From: Desulfovibrio sp. UBA6121
GTDB taxonomy: Bacteria > Desulfobacterota > Desulfovibrionia > Desulfovibrionales > Desulfovibrionaceae
DNA: 25,773 nt
Assembly: GCA_002422505.1 (NCBI GenBank)
Contig: DIVX01000110.1
Location: 1 to 25,773, forward strand
Reading direction: 5' to 3'
In this document: in pieces, positions 14,688-21,476 of the stretch
How the letters are laid out: the number at the start of each line of letters is the position of its first letter
How positions within the stretch are numbered: position 1 is the stretch's first letter
The notes under the pieces: model-generated
What the model saw: the letters and a program-made list of their open reading frames with translations, nothing else
The model's database searches: none
What the model was told of the DNA's origin: nothing
Made by a program: the position numbers and the translations under genes

Positions 14688-16097
14688 ATGGCTGAAGAAC
14701 AGTCGCTTCCCTATCTAGAGGAACGGAAGCTGGTCAAGCGTTGGGGCGGCCCCTTGCCGGTACTGGCCAACATGCTGTTCACGGGGGTCATTTTCGCCGT
14801 CACATGGTGGGTGTTCCAGGACCCACGCGGTATCATGCGCTTCTACACCCCTTATGTGGGCTACAATTACTGCCGCTGGTGGCTGATCATCCTGATCTGG
14901 ATGGCCTACATCTTCGACTTCTGGCCGTTCAAGCGCAGCTGGGTGCGCAACGCCCATCCGCTCCAAAAGGGCGTCGTGCTCTCGTTGATGTCGATAGCCA
15001 TCATGTGGGTGATGATCCACGGCTTCTTTGAGGGCATTCTCGGCAACTTCGCCTTCACGTACTTCAACCCCACCCAGTTGCAGAAGCTGCCCGGACTCAC
15101 GGATTTCTACGCGGCAGAGTACGCCGCGCAGGCCTGCATGATGTTCGCGGTCATCGCTTCCTGGATCAGCCCGGCGTGGGTGGTGGCGCTGGAGGGCAGC
15201 CCCTGGAGTGGCCTGAAGCAGCCCTACCAGGGCTTCTCCATCTGGCTTGGCACCTTCTGCCTTTCACTCGTCATCTACTTCATGACCATGCACAACCACA
15301 TGGGCATTTTGTACTACCCCTGGCAATACTTCACCGCCATCTGCCCGCCCTACTGGAGCGATTTTGCGCAAACCGTCTCGGCCAACTTCCACGTGGCCTG
15401 GATCATGTGCTGCACCGTGGTGGTCTGGTTCATGGAAGGCATTTGGGAACGCTACCCCTTCACAATGATCAAGACCCCCTGGCGGCGGCGTCTGGCGCTG
15501 TTCTTCGGAATCATCGTCATCTCCTGGTGCCTGTGCCTGTTCTTCTGGTACATGCAGGAACTCGTGTGGGGCGACGCCATCCGCGGCCACCGTCGTGACG
15601 CAGCTCCCGACTGGCGCTGGCTGCACGTGGGCGAAACCGCCATCTTCTTCCTGGTTCCGGCGCTGTTCACCCAGTTCTACCTGGAAAACTGGCCCAAGAA
15701 GTTCAGCGCTCCGGTCAACATCCTGCTCCGCACCACATTGGTCGTCATTCTCGGTATCGGCCTCTACTGCGCCTACTACATGGGCGCCCACTACGTGCTC
15801 GGCACGCAGAAGGGCTTCTCGCATCCGCAGCAGTTCCCCATGATCCCCACCATCTGGCTCATCGACATCTGGCTGATCAACTGGTGGTTCATGGACGGTT
15901 GGCCCGGCTGGAGACGCGAAGACAAGACCGCAGAGGACTTTGCGGCAGAGCGGAAGTATCATGAGGAGGAGCTCTCCACCTGGAGCCCGGCCATGATTCC
16001 GGGATTGTGCGTAGGCATCATCGCCGGCATCGCTGTGTACTTCCTGATCGTGGCCGGGCTGCCCATTGCCAGCGCCACATTCACCCTCGTCAAGTAG
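14688..16097 (+). CDS. Polytopic membrane protein of unknown family, Trp/Tyr/His-rich
   Basis: 469 residues with about 11 predicted TM helices (near 23-43, 62-81, 95-118, 145-168, 182-200, 232-252, 268-293, 310-330, 345-372, 384-403, 435-460). It is unusually rich in Trp and Tyr (for example YNYCRWWLIILIW and IWLINWWFMDGW). Several His residues lie in or next to membrane segments (MTMHNHMGILYY, ANFHVAW, LHVGE, GAHYVLG). I cannot place it in a named transporter, respiratory or monooxygenase family. GAAGGAGG upstream of ATG 14688 fixes the start. It ends 8 bp before the Tat-exported MBL protein, so the two are probably made together and may form a complex, with the MBL protein on the outer face. 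A membrane metal or quinone site is possible but unproven. Confidence 0.8.
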   Translation: MAEEQSLPYLEERKLVKRWGGPLPVLANMLFTGVIFAVTWWVFQDPRGIMRFYTPYVGYNYCRWWLIILIWMAYIFDFWPFKRSWVRNAHPLQKGVVLSLMSIAIMWVMIHGFFEGILGNFAFTYFNPTQLQKLPGLTDFYAAEYAAQACMMFAVIASWISPAWVVALEGSPWSGLKQPYQGFSIWLGTFCLSLVIYFMTMHNHMGILYYPWQYFTAICPPYWSDFAQTVSANFHVAWIMCCTVVVWFMEGIWERYPFTMIKTPWRRRLALFFGIIVISWCLCLFFWYMQELVWGDAIRGHRRDAAPDWRWLHVGETAIFFLVPALFTQFYLENWPKKFSAPVNILLRTTLVVILGIGLYCAYYMGAHYVLGTQKGFSHPQQFPMIPTIWLIDIWLINWWFMDGWPGWRREDKTAEDFAAERKYHEEELSTWSPAMIPGLCVGIIAGIAVYFLIVAGLPIASATFTLVK

Positions 16098-16105
16098 GAG
16101 GAGTC

Positions 16106-17254
16106 ATGGATAGGCGACAGTTTCTCAAGGGCGCCGCGCTGGGCGCCGGAGTTGGCACCCTGGCGGCGATGGGAGCGTTCTCGTACAGCCCGGCCCGCCG
16201 GGCCTTTCTGAAGAACGTCACCCGTGGAACCAAGGACTTCGGCATGTGCAAGTCCGTGAAGGTGACGAACATCTCCGAGACGAGCTGGTTCGACAACAAG
16301 GTCTTCATGCGCGACGTGACGAGTGCCGGCGGCCTGCTGGTGGACCAGTACACCTTCAACTGGCCGCCCTTCGGCAACGGCAAGGGCGTTGGCAAGGGCT
16401 CTTACGAGGAAGGCATCAAGCTCATTCAGGACTGCCTGCCCCACAGGCTTGAGGAAGCCTGGGCGCGGGTCAAGGAGAAGTGCGTCTCCGTGGAGAACGC
16501 GGGCGGGTTCTCCTGCCTGATCGAGATTGAGGCCCTGGACGGCAAGGTCACCAAGTATCTCATGGACACGGGCTGGAACTACGAGTGGATGGACACCTGC
16601 TTCAAGCGCGAGGGCATCGATAAGATGCTCGCCAACAACGAGATCGCGGCATGGATCCAGACCCACGAGCACATGGACCATTACTGGGCCGCGCCCGTGA
16701 TCATGAAGTACAATCCGAACATCACCGCGTACATCCCCGATTCCTTCTATCCCCCCGGCAAGGACTACCTGAAGAAGTCCGGCCACAAGGGCAAGGTGAT
16801 TGAGGTCCCCAAGGGCCTGCATCCCATTGAGCCCGGCGTTGCACTTTACAAGTTCGACTGTCCGATCATCTTCAAGGTGTTCGGCGAGCAGTCGCTGTAC
16901 TGCAACGTGAAGGACGTGGGCCTTGTGAGCATCACCGGCTGCTGCCACCAGGGGATCATCCTCTTCGCAGACACGGCCTACAAGGAGATAGCCTACGCCA
17001 ACGACAACTTCTACGGCCTGTACGGCGGGCTGCACATCTCGCCGTTCGACGACTGGGATCCGAAGTACGACGACCTGGTGATCGGCCTCAAGAAGTGGAA
17101 CATCCAGCGCGTGGGCTGCAACCACTGCACGGGCCTCATCACCGCTCAGAAGTTCGTGGACGCCGGGTACCCGGTGGTCAAGGGCACAGCCCGCTTCCGT
17201 TCCAAGACCCAGAACTATCTCGGCAACGGCGACGTGATCAAGTTCCCTGCGTAA
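16106..17254 (+). CDS. Tat-exported metallo-beta-lactamase-fold protein (COG1237-like)
   Basis: 382 residues. The N-terminus MDRRQFLKGAALGAGVG is a clear twin-arginine signal, so the protein should fold with its metals in the cytoplasm before export. The MBL metal motif is T186-HEHMDH (H187, H189, D191, H192), followed by TGCCHQG (H281), YGGLHI and CNHCTG (H340). The GCCHxG, GGLH and HCTG segments resemble the COG1237 group, which includes the methanopterin-pathway enzyme annotated as beta-RFAP-related, but most members are uncharacterised. Most COG1237 proteins lack a Tat signal, so a periplasmic member tied to a membrane protein is unusual. GGAGGAG directly upstream supports ATG 16106. The substrate is unknown; a hydrolase or a redox/metal-binding role are both possible. 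Confidence 0.88.
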   Translation: MDRRQFLKGAALGAGVGTLAAMGAFSYSPARRAFLKNVTRGTKDFGMCKSVKVTNISETSWFDNKVFMRDVTSAGGLLVDQYTFNWPPFGNGKGVGKGSYEEGIKLIQDCLPHRLEEAWARVKEKCVSVENAGGFSCLIEIEALDGKVTKYLMDTGWNYEWMDTCFKREGIDKMLANNEIAAWIQTHEHMDHYWAAPVIMKYNPNITAYIPDSFYPPGKDYLKKSGHKGKVIEVPKGLHPIEPGVALYKFDCPIIFKVFGEQSLYCNVKDVGLVSITGCCHQGIILFADTAYKEIAYANDNFYGLYGGLHISPFDDWDPKYDDLVIGLKKWNIQRVGCNHCTGLITAQKFVDAGYPVVKGTARFRSKTQNYLGNGDVIKFPA

Positions 17255-17305
17255 CGTCCTGCGGGACGTCGAAGGTCCGGCGGAGGGAGGCGCAAGCCTC
17301 CCTCC
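17254..17305 (+). terminator. Two hairpins in the operon between the MBL and GTPase genes
   Basis: ACGTCC/GGACGT (17254-17269, loop TGCG) is followed by a perfect 10-bp stem GGAGGGAGGC/GCCTCCCTCC (17282-17305) closed by a GCAA tetraloop. There is no U tract. The structure could be a partial terminator or an RNA processing/stability element that lowers expression of the downstream genes relative to the first part of the operon. Confidence 0.55.
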
Positions 17306-17358
17306 CTGCCGCCAGGCCCCGTTCCGACGCGCCCGCCTGACCATGAAACGGAGCCCGC

Positions 17359-19113
17359 ATGCTTCTTGACACACTGCTTCCCCGCCCCCTTGACCCGCAC
17401 GGCGATGCGGAGTGCGCCGCCCTGCTTGGTTCGCTTTTGACGGGCATCCACCTGGACCGCCGGGAGGCGCGCCGGCTCGGCTGGCGGGGCATCAGGCCCT
17501 CGGCCACGGAGTCGCCCGCCTGGACCTGCCGCATTGTGGGCAGCGCCTCGGTGCACGGCCTGCTCTTTCTGGGCGAGGAAGTGGACGGGCGGAGCCTCTG
17601 CGGCGACTTCGCCCTGTGCCTTTTCCCCAAGCCCGAAGCCCCCCTTCTGGACAGCTTTCCGCTGGCCGCCCTGCGCACGGCCCTGAGCCCGGACTACGCC
17701 GCGCTGGTGCGCGAGCTTTCCAGCCACGCGGACGAAAGCGGCGCCTTCACCCTGGGGCGGCTCCGCCTGGCTGCGGGGCTTTCCGGCGGCGGCTTCGCCA
17801 TAAGCCTTGAGGCCAGGGCCAGGCTGCGCATCCGCTCCCGCGAGGGCATCGCCGCGGCGAACGGGGAGTGGGTCGTGGCGCCGGGCCAGCCGGAAACCGA
17901 CCTGCCCTGCTTCCGTCTTCTCTTGCGGCTCTTCGCCACACTCGCGGCAAGCGCCGAGGCGCTTCTCCAGACCGCCCCCACGTTTTGGCTCGCGCACGCT
18001 CCCGTTCCGGGCTTGCTGCATTGCCGGGCGCAAGGGCTTGTGGAGGAAGGCGAGCACACGGAGCACATGCTCCGGCTGTGCGCCGCGTTCGGCGACCTGG
18101 CCGAACTGCCCGAGGCGTTCCGCACGGGCCGCGCGCTCAGCTCCCTTCCCTTGCGCCCAAAGGCGATGGCGCCCGGCACAGGCCGCAAGCCGGTGCTGCA
18201 CATTCTCACCGGCTTTCTTGGCGCGGGTAAAACGACCTTTCTGAAGCAGTGGCTGGACTTTTTGCACAACCGCGAACGCTACACCGGAGTCATCCAGAAC
18301 GAATTCGGCCAGATCGCCCTGGACGCAGCGCTGCTCCGGGACGACACCCTGGTGGAGGCCCTCGACGAGGGCTGCGTTTGCTGTTCCCTTGCCGACAGCC
18401 TGCGCCCCGGCATCCTGCGGCTTCTGGAGGCCATGCCGACGGATCAGATCATCCTGGAGACCACCGGGCTCGCCAATCCGGCGAACGTGCTGAATTCCCT
18501 GGACGGCATTGAGGATCTGGTCGCGCCGGGGCTGGTGGTCACGGTGGTGGACGCCTGCGACCTGAGCCATGACGGGCGGGAGTTCGAGCGGGACGCCCTG
18601 CGCCTGGAACAGATCGAGCGGGCGGACGCCCTGATAGTGAACAAGGCCGACACGGTTTCCCCAGCCGCGCTCGCCAGCCTTGTGGAACGCCTGCGCAAGA
18701 CCAACCCCCTGGCGCTCGTCCTTCCGGCGGTGCAGGGCAACGCCTCTTTCGCCGCGCTGGATGCGCTCTACGCCGCCTGGCTCGACCGCACGCGCCCCGC
18801 GCTGCCGTCGCGCAGGGCCGCCCTCGGGCGGATGGCGGTGACCCACGCCAGCGCGGGTTTCGTGTCTAGCACCGTGGTCTTTACGTCCGCCGTCACCCGG
18901 CGCGATGTGGAGCTGCTCATCGCCGGTGCGGGGAGCGGGCTGTCCCGCGCCAAGGGCATCGCAGACATCGTGGGCGAGGGGCTCAGGATCGTCCAGTACG
19001 CTGCGGCGCGGCTGGACTTCGAGGAACCGCCGCCGGGAGCGGACGACGGGGAGCGGTACCTGGTGCTGATCGGAACAAGGCTGCAAGATCCCGTGCCCAA
19101 GAGCCGGGGCTGA
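17359..19113 (+). CDS. COG0523/CobW-type GTPase metallochaperone with large N-terminal extension
   Basis: 584 residues against about 320-400 for usual family members. Residues ~280-584 form a complete COG0523 protein: P-loop GFLGAGKTT (285-293), the family CxCC motif C339, C341, C342 (EGCVCCSL), NKAD (428-431) and a C-terminal CobW_C-like domain with SRAKGIADI. The family uses GTP hydrolysis to deliver metal (Zn, Co or Fe in studied cases) to client enzymes. Residues 1-~275 are unrecognised, soluble and Leu/Ala-rich. Frame and composition do not change at the join, so this looks like a true fusion. ATG 17359 has GGAG six bases upstream. An MBL metalloenzyme gene upstream and a TonB motor downstream suggest metal supply to, or uptake for, this system; this is inference. 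Confidence 0.9.
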   Translation: MLLDTLLPRPLDPHGDAECAALLGSLLTGIHLDRREARRLGWRGIRPSATESPAWTCRIVGSASVHGLLFLGEEVDGRSLCGDFALCLFPKPEAPLLDSFPLAALRTALSPDYAALVRELSSHADESGAFTLGRLRLAAGLSGGGFAISLEARARLRIRSREGIAAANGEWVVAPGQPETDLPCFRLLLRLFATLAASAEALLQTAPTFWLAHAPVPGLLHCRAQGLVEEGEHTEHMLRLCAAFGDLAELPEAFRTGRALSSLPLRPKAMAPGTGRKPVLHILTGFLGAGKTTFLKQWLDFLHNRERYTGVIQNEFGQIALDAALLRDDTLVEALDEGCVCCSLADSLRPGILRLLEAMPTDQIILETTGLANPANVLNSLDGIEDLVAPGLVVTVVDACDLSHDGREFERDALRLEQIERADALIVNKADTVSPAALASLVERLRKTNPLALVLPAVQGNASFAALDALYAAWLDRTRPALPSRRAALGRMAVTHASAGFVSSTVVFTSAVTRRDVELLIAGAGSGLSRAKGIADIVGEGLRIVQYAAARLDFEEPPPGADDGERYLVLIGTRLQDPVPKSRG

Positions 19114-19127
19114 TCTGGAGGAAGAAC

Positions 19128-19718
19128 ATGGAGCTGTTTCAGCTGGGCGGCTGGATGATGTGGCCGCTGTTGGCCGTTTCCATCGCCGTGCTCGCCATCG
19201 TGATCGAACGCGGACTCCTCGTCCTGAGCTGTCCCTTCCCGGACAGGGACTTCGCGGGTCGGCTCCTGGCCGCGCTGAAGCAGGGCGACTTGACCCCCGT
19301 GGCCGAGGCCATGGCCGCCGTGCCCCTGCTGAAGGACTTTGCGGCAACCCTGGGCGAGGCGTCCCTGGCCAATCAGGAGGCGGCGCTTCGGATTGCAGGT
19401 GAGGAAGCCCTGGCAAGGCTGGAGGCGCGCCTGCCGCTGCTTTCCCTGCTGTCCCGCGTGGCGCCGCTCATGGGGCTTCTGGGCACTATCCAGGGCATGA
19501 TCACGACCTTCTCCCGCATCGCGGATTCGCAGTCCGGCGTGGACATGCCGCTGCTCGCGGGGGGCATTTGGCAGGCGCTGATTACGACCGCAACAGGGCT
19601 CAGCATCGCCATTCCCGCCCTGTTCTGCCTCCACCTGTTCCAGGGCAAGGCGCGCCGGGTGGCCGCGACCTTGAACGAGGCCGGCAACGCGGCGCTGACC
19701 CTGGCGGGGAGAATTTGA
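19128..19718 (+). CDS. exbB: ExbB/TolQ-type proton channel subunit
   Basis: 196 residues of the MotA/TolQ/ExbB family. There is an N-terminal TM (about 10-32), a cytoplasmic stretch, and a conserved pair of TMs in the C-terminal half with the signature APLMGLLGTIQGMITTFSRI and then TTATGLSIAIPAL. With ExbD it forms an inner-membrane proton-driven motor that energises TonB. GGAGGA before ATG 19128 supports the start. It begins 14 bp after the GTPase gene and ends one base before the ExbD start, so all are in the same operon. Choice of ExbB over TolQ rests on the adjoining TonB-like gene and the absence of tolA/tolB/pal. Confidence 0.9.
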   Translation: MELFQLGGWMMWPLLAVSIAVLAIVIERGLLVLSCPFPDRDFAGRLLAALKQGDLTPVAEAMAAVPLLKDFAATLGEASLANQEAALRIAGEEALARLEARLPLLSLLSRVAPLMGLLGTIQGMITTFSRIADSQSGVDMPLLAGGIWQALITTATGLSIAIPALFCLHLFQGKARRVAATLNEAGNAALTLAGRI

Positions 19719-19719
19719 A

Positions 19720-20148
19720 ATGCTCGCCCTAAGGCCGAGCTCAAGCGACATGGAGGACATGGACATCACGCCGCTCATCGACGTGCTGTTCATTCTGCTC
19801 ATCTTCTTCGTCATCGCTGCGGCCTTCGCCGTGCGGGGAATCGACCTTGACCTGCCCTCGGCCCACTCCAGCCGGGCCATCTCCGGCAAGGTTGTCGAGC
19901 TGCACCTGAACACCGACGGCAGCGTCCTGTGCGACGGCGTGCCTGTGGACCGCAAAGACATCCGCGCGAAAATCCAGTTCCTTGTGCGGCGGTTCCGCGT
20001 GGAGCCGGGGCAGCTGGTGCTCAAGGCCGCGCCCGACGCCCCGGTGGAGGCGCTCATCTTCCTGGTGGACGAGGTGCGCATGCAGGGCGGGGAAAAACTG
20101 CTCATCGCCACATCCCAACCGCCGGGCAGGGAGCCCCTGCGCCCATGA
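19720..20148 (+). CDS. exbD: ExbD/TolR-type motor subunit
   Basis: 142 residues with the canonical single TM and its essential Asp (DITPLIDVLFILLIFFVI, about residues 15-33), followed by a periplasmic domain ending VDEVRMQGGEKLLIAT. It partners with ExbB to convert proton flow into motion of TonB. The ribosome site is weak (GAGA) and the gene starts one base after exbB stops, so it is likely translated by coupling. Its stop overlaps the next ATG. Confidence 0.9.
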   Translation: MLALRPSSSDMEDMDITPLIDVLFILLIFFVIAAAFAVRGIDLDLPSAHSSRAISGKVVELHLNTDGSVLCDGVPVDRKDIRAKIQFLVRRFRVEPGQLVLKAAPDAPVEALIFLVDEVRMQGGEKLLIATSQPPGREPLRP

Positions 20149-20660
20149 CCGACCAGGAGCGGATCTGGACGGGCGTCGCCATTTCGCTCTTCGCCCATTT
20201 TGCGGTCTTAAGCGTTCGCCTGCCGGACAAGCCCGTTCCGCACGCCGTGCACATTGCGGTGCCGCTGAACCTCAGCTCTTCGGCAAGGCTCAACAACGCC
20301 GGGCCGGGCCTGGGCGTGGAGGCCCCCGACCCCGGCAGCGACGAGCAGAACAGGATTGCGAACATGCAACGCCGGGCGTTCCTGGAGTATCTGGACGCCG
20401 TGGACGATAGCGTGCACGCCCACCGGCTGGACGGCGGGGATACCGGGCTCCTTGGCGTGGCGACCTGCTCCTTCACCATCGGCGCGGACGGCACATTCCA
20501 CGACATCGGCCTGTACTCCAGCTCCGGCCACCCCGAACTCGACAGAGCCGCGCTCCAGGCTGTCCGCGCCGCAAGCGGCAAGGTGCGCCGCCCAGCCATC
20601 ATCGGTCTGGAACCCGTTCCGGTCATTCTGGACGTCAAATACCAGTACGGGCTGCGCTGA
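20145..20660 (+). CDS. Short TonB-family energy transducer
   Basis: 171 residues. The N-terminus TDQERIWTGVAISLFAHFAV is a membrane anchor. The C-terminal ~75 residues resemble a TonB C-terminal domain (FTIGADGTFHDIGLYSSSGHPELDRAALQAVR). The segment between has no Pro-Glu/Pro-Lys repeat of the kind that normally spans the periplasm; it is only ~80 residues of mixed sequence. Together with ExbB and ExbD it completes a TonB motor, which in known systems powers outer-membrane receptors for metal chelates, corrinoids or other solutes. No receptor gene is in the window. ATG 20145 overlaps the exbD stop (ATGA). A TolA-like or non-transport role is possible. Confidence 0.82.
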   Translation: MTDQERIWTGVAISLFAHFAVLSVRLPDKPVPHAVHIAVPLNLSSSARLNNAGPGLGVEAPDPGSDEQNRIANMQRRAFLEYLDAVDDSVHAHRLDGGDTGLLGVATCSFTIGADGTFHDIGLYSSSGHPELDRAALQAVRAASGKVRRPAIIGLEPVPVILDVKYQYGLR

Positions 20661-20684
20661 CCTCCCCCGCCTCACTTCAGTGAA

Positions 20685-20730
20685 GGGGATTCCAGGGACC
20701 CGAGGCCCCTTTGGCAGGGGGTAAGCGCCC
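20685..20730. repeat. REP-like dispersed element, copy B
   Basis: GGGGATTCCA, 13 bases, then CCTTTGGC-N-GGGG, the same layout as at 12034. It lies just after the TonB stop. Flanking pairs such as TCACT/AGTGA and CCCC/GGGG could form small hairpins at the end of the long operon. Confidence 0.6.
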
Positions 20731-20961
20731 CTTGGGGGGGCGGAATCTGAACTCGGCCCTGGGCATTGCAAGCAAGCTCTCCGGCACCGAAATCACCACG
20801 GACACCGGCGAACTCACCCGTTGCGGCGTGAATTGCGGCCTGCCCCTGGTCGGCGGTGGTTGCGCCTTGCCTTTTCGACCAGCTCCGGGGGGGCGAGGCA
20901 CGGGACCTCTGGCTGTCGAAGGCCGTGCCCCCCTGCCTTGCGCCTATGCGCCTGCCTGTTG
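20731..20961. other. Convergent noncoding gap after the TonB operon
   Basis: No gene is supported here. The clearest structure is a 7-bp inverted repeat GGCACGG (20897-20903)/CCGTGCC (20923-20929), extended by flanking G and C runs, which may end transcription of the leftward secreted-protein gene. Confidence 0.4.
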
Positions 20962-21435
20962 TCAGCGCACGCGCAACGTCACCACGCGCTCCAGAAGCGT
21001 TGCGGACTTGACCCCGCCGCAGCTCGACTTGGCGATGAGGCTGACCACGACGCGCAGCCGGTAGTCTCCCGGAACGCGCGGGGTCACGTCGCTTACTGGC
21101 ACGCCGGTGAGGATCGCCGGGGGAGGGCCGGGGGGACCGGAGAGCACGTCGATGATGGCGCTGACGTAGTAGCCCTCGGGGGGGCGCTTTGGCGAGAGCC
21201 GCACGCGGATGCCGGTGGCTGTTCCCACGCGTCCCGAGTATTCCCTGACATCCAGGCTGGCCTTCATGGTTGGCGCGCGGAGCGGACAGGACGATGCGGT
21301 AGCCGTCGAGGCCGGCGGCGCGGCCAGGCCCGGAAGCGGCGCGCCGAGCCAGCAGCACAGCAGAAGCGCCAGCAAGAACCGAGGGCGCTTGTTCCGTGTA
21401 TTGTCAAACGCGTGTGAACTTCGTATGCTTCGCAT
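20962..21435 (-). CDS. Small secreted beta-rich protein of unknown function
   Basis: 157 residues from ATG 21435, where GGAGG lies six bases upstream; this selects it over upstream in-frame ATGs. A Sec-type signal peptide (basic n-region to R19, then FLLALLLCCWLGAPLPG) is probably cleaved after A38 or A39 (GLAA). The mature ~118 residues look like one beta-sandwich domain (KASLDVREYSG, GYYVSAIIDVLSG, GDYRLRVVVSLIA, LLERVVTLRV). C50 and C139 could form a disulfide linking its ends. I recognise no family. It is transcribed away from the PAS-LuxR gene across only 41 bp and converges on the TonB operon, so it could belong functionally to either neighbour. Confidence 0.7.
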   Translation of the reverse strand: MRSIRSSHAFDNTRNKRPRFLLALLLCCWLGAPLPGLAAPPASTATASSCPLRAPTMKASLDVREYSGRVGTATGIRVRLSPKRPPEGYYVSAIIDVLSGPPGPPPAILTGVPVSDVTPRVPGDYRLRVVVSLIAKSSCGGVKSATLLERVVTLRVR

Positions 21436-21476
21436 TGGGTACCTCCACATATGACCCCCCCCAGCCGGAGCACCGC

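Noticed and set aside
14688..16097. Calling the membrane protein a copper membrane monooxygenase subunit or a permease
   Set aside because: The Trp/His-rich helices are suggestive, but no family signature could be recognised; naming a function would be a guess.
17215..19416. 733-aa minus-strand open frame
   Set aside because: It is antisense to the CobW-type GTPase and ExbB genes, which have diagnostic motifs; composition is typical of a shadow frame.
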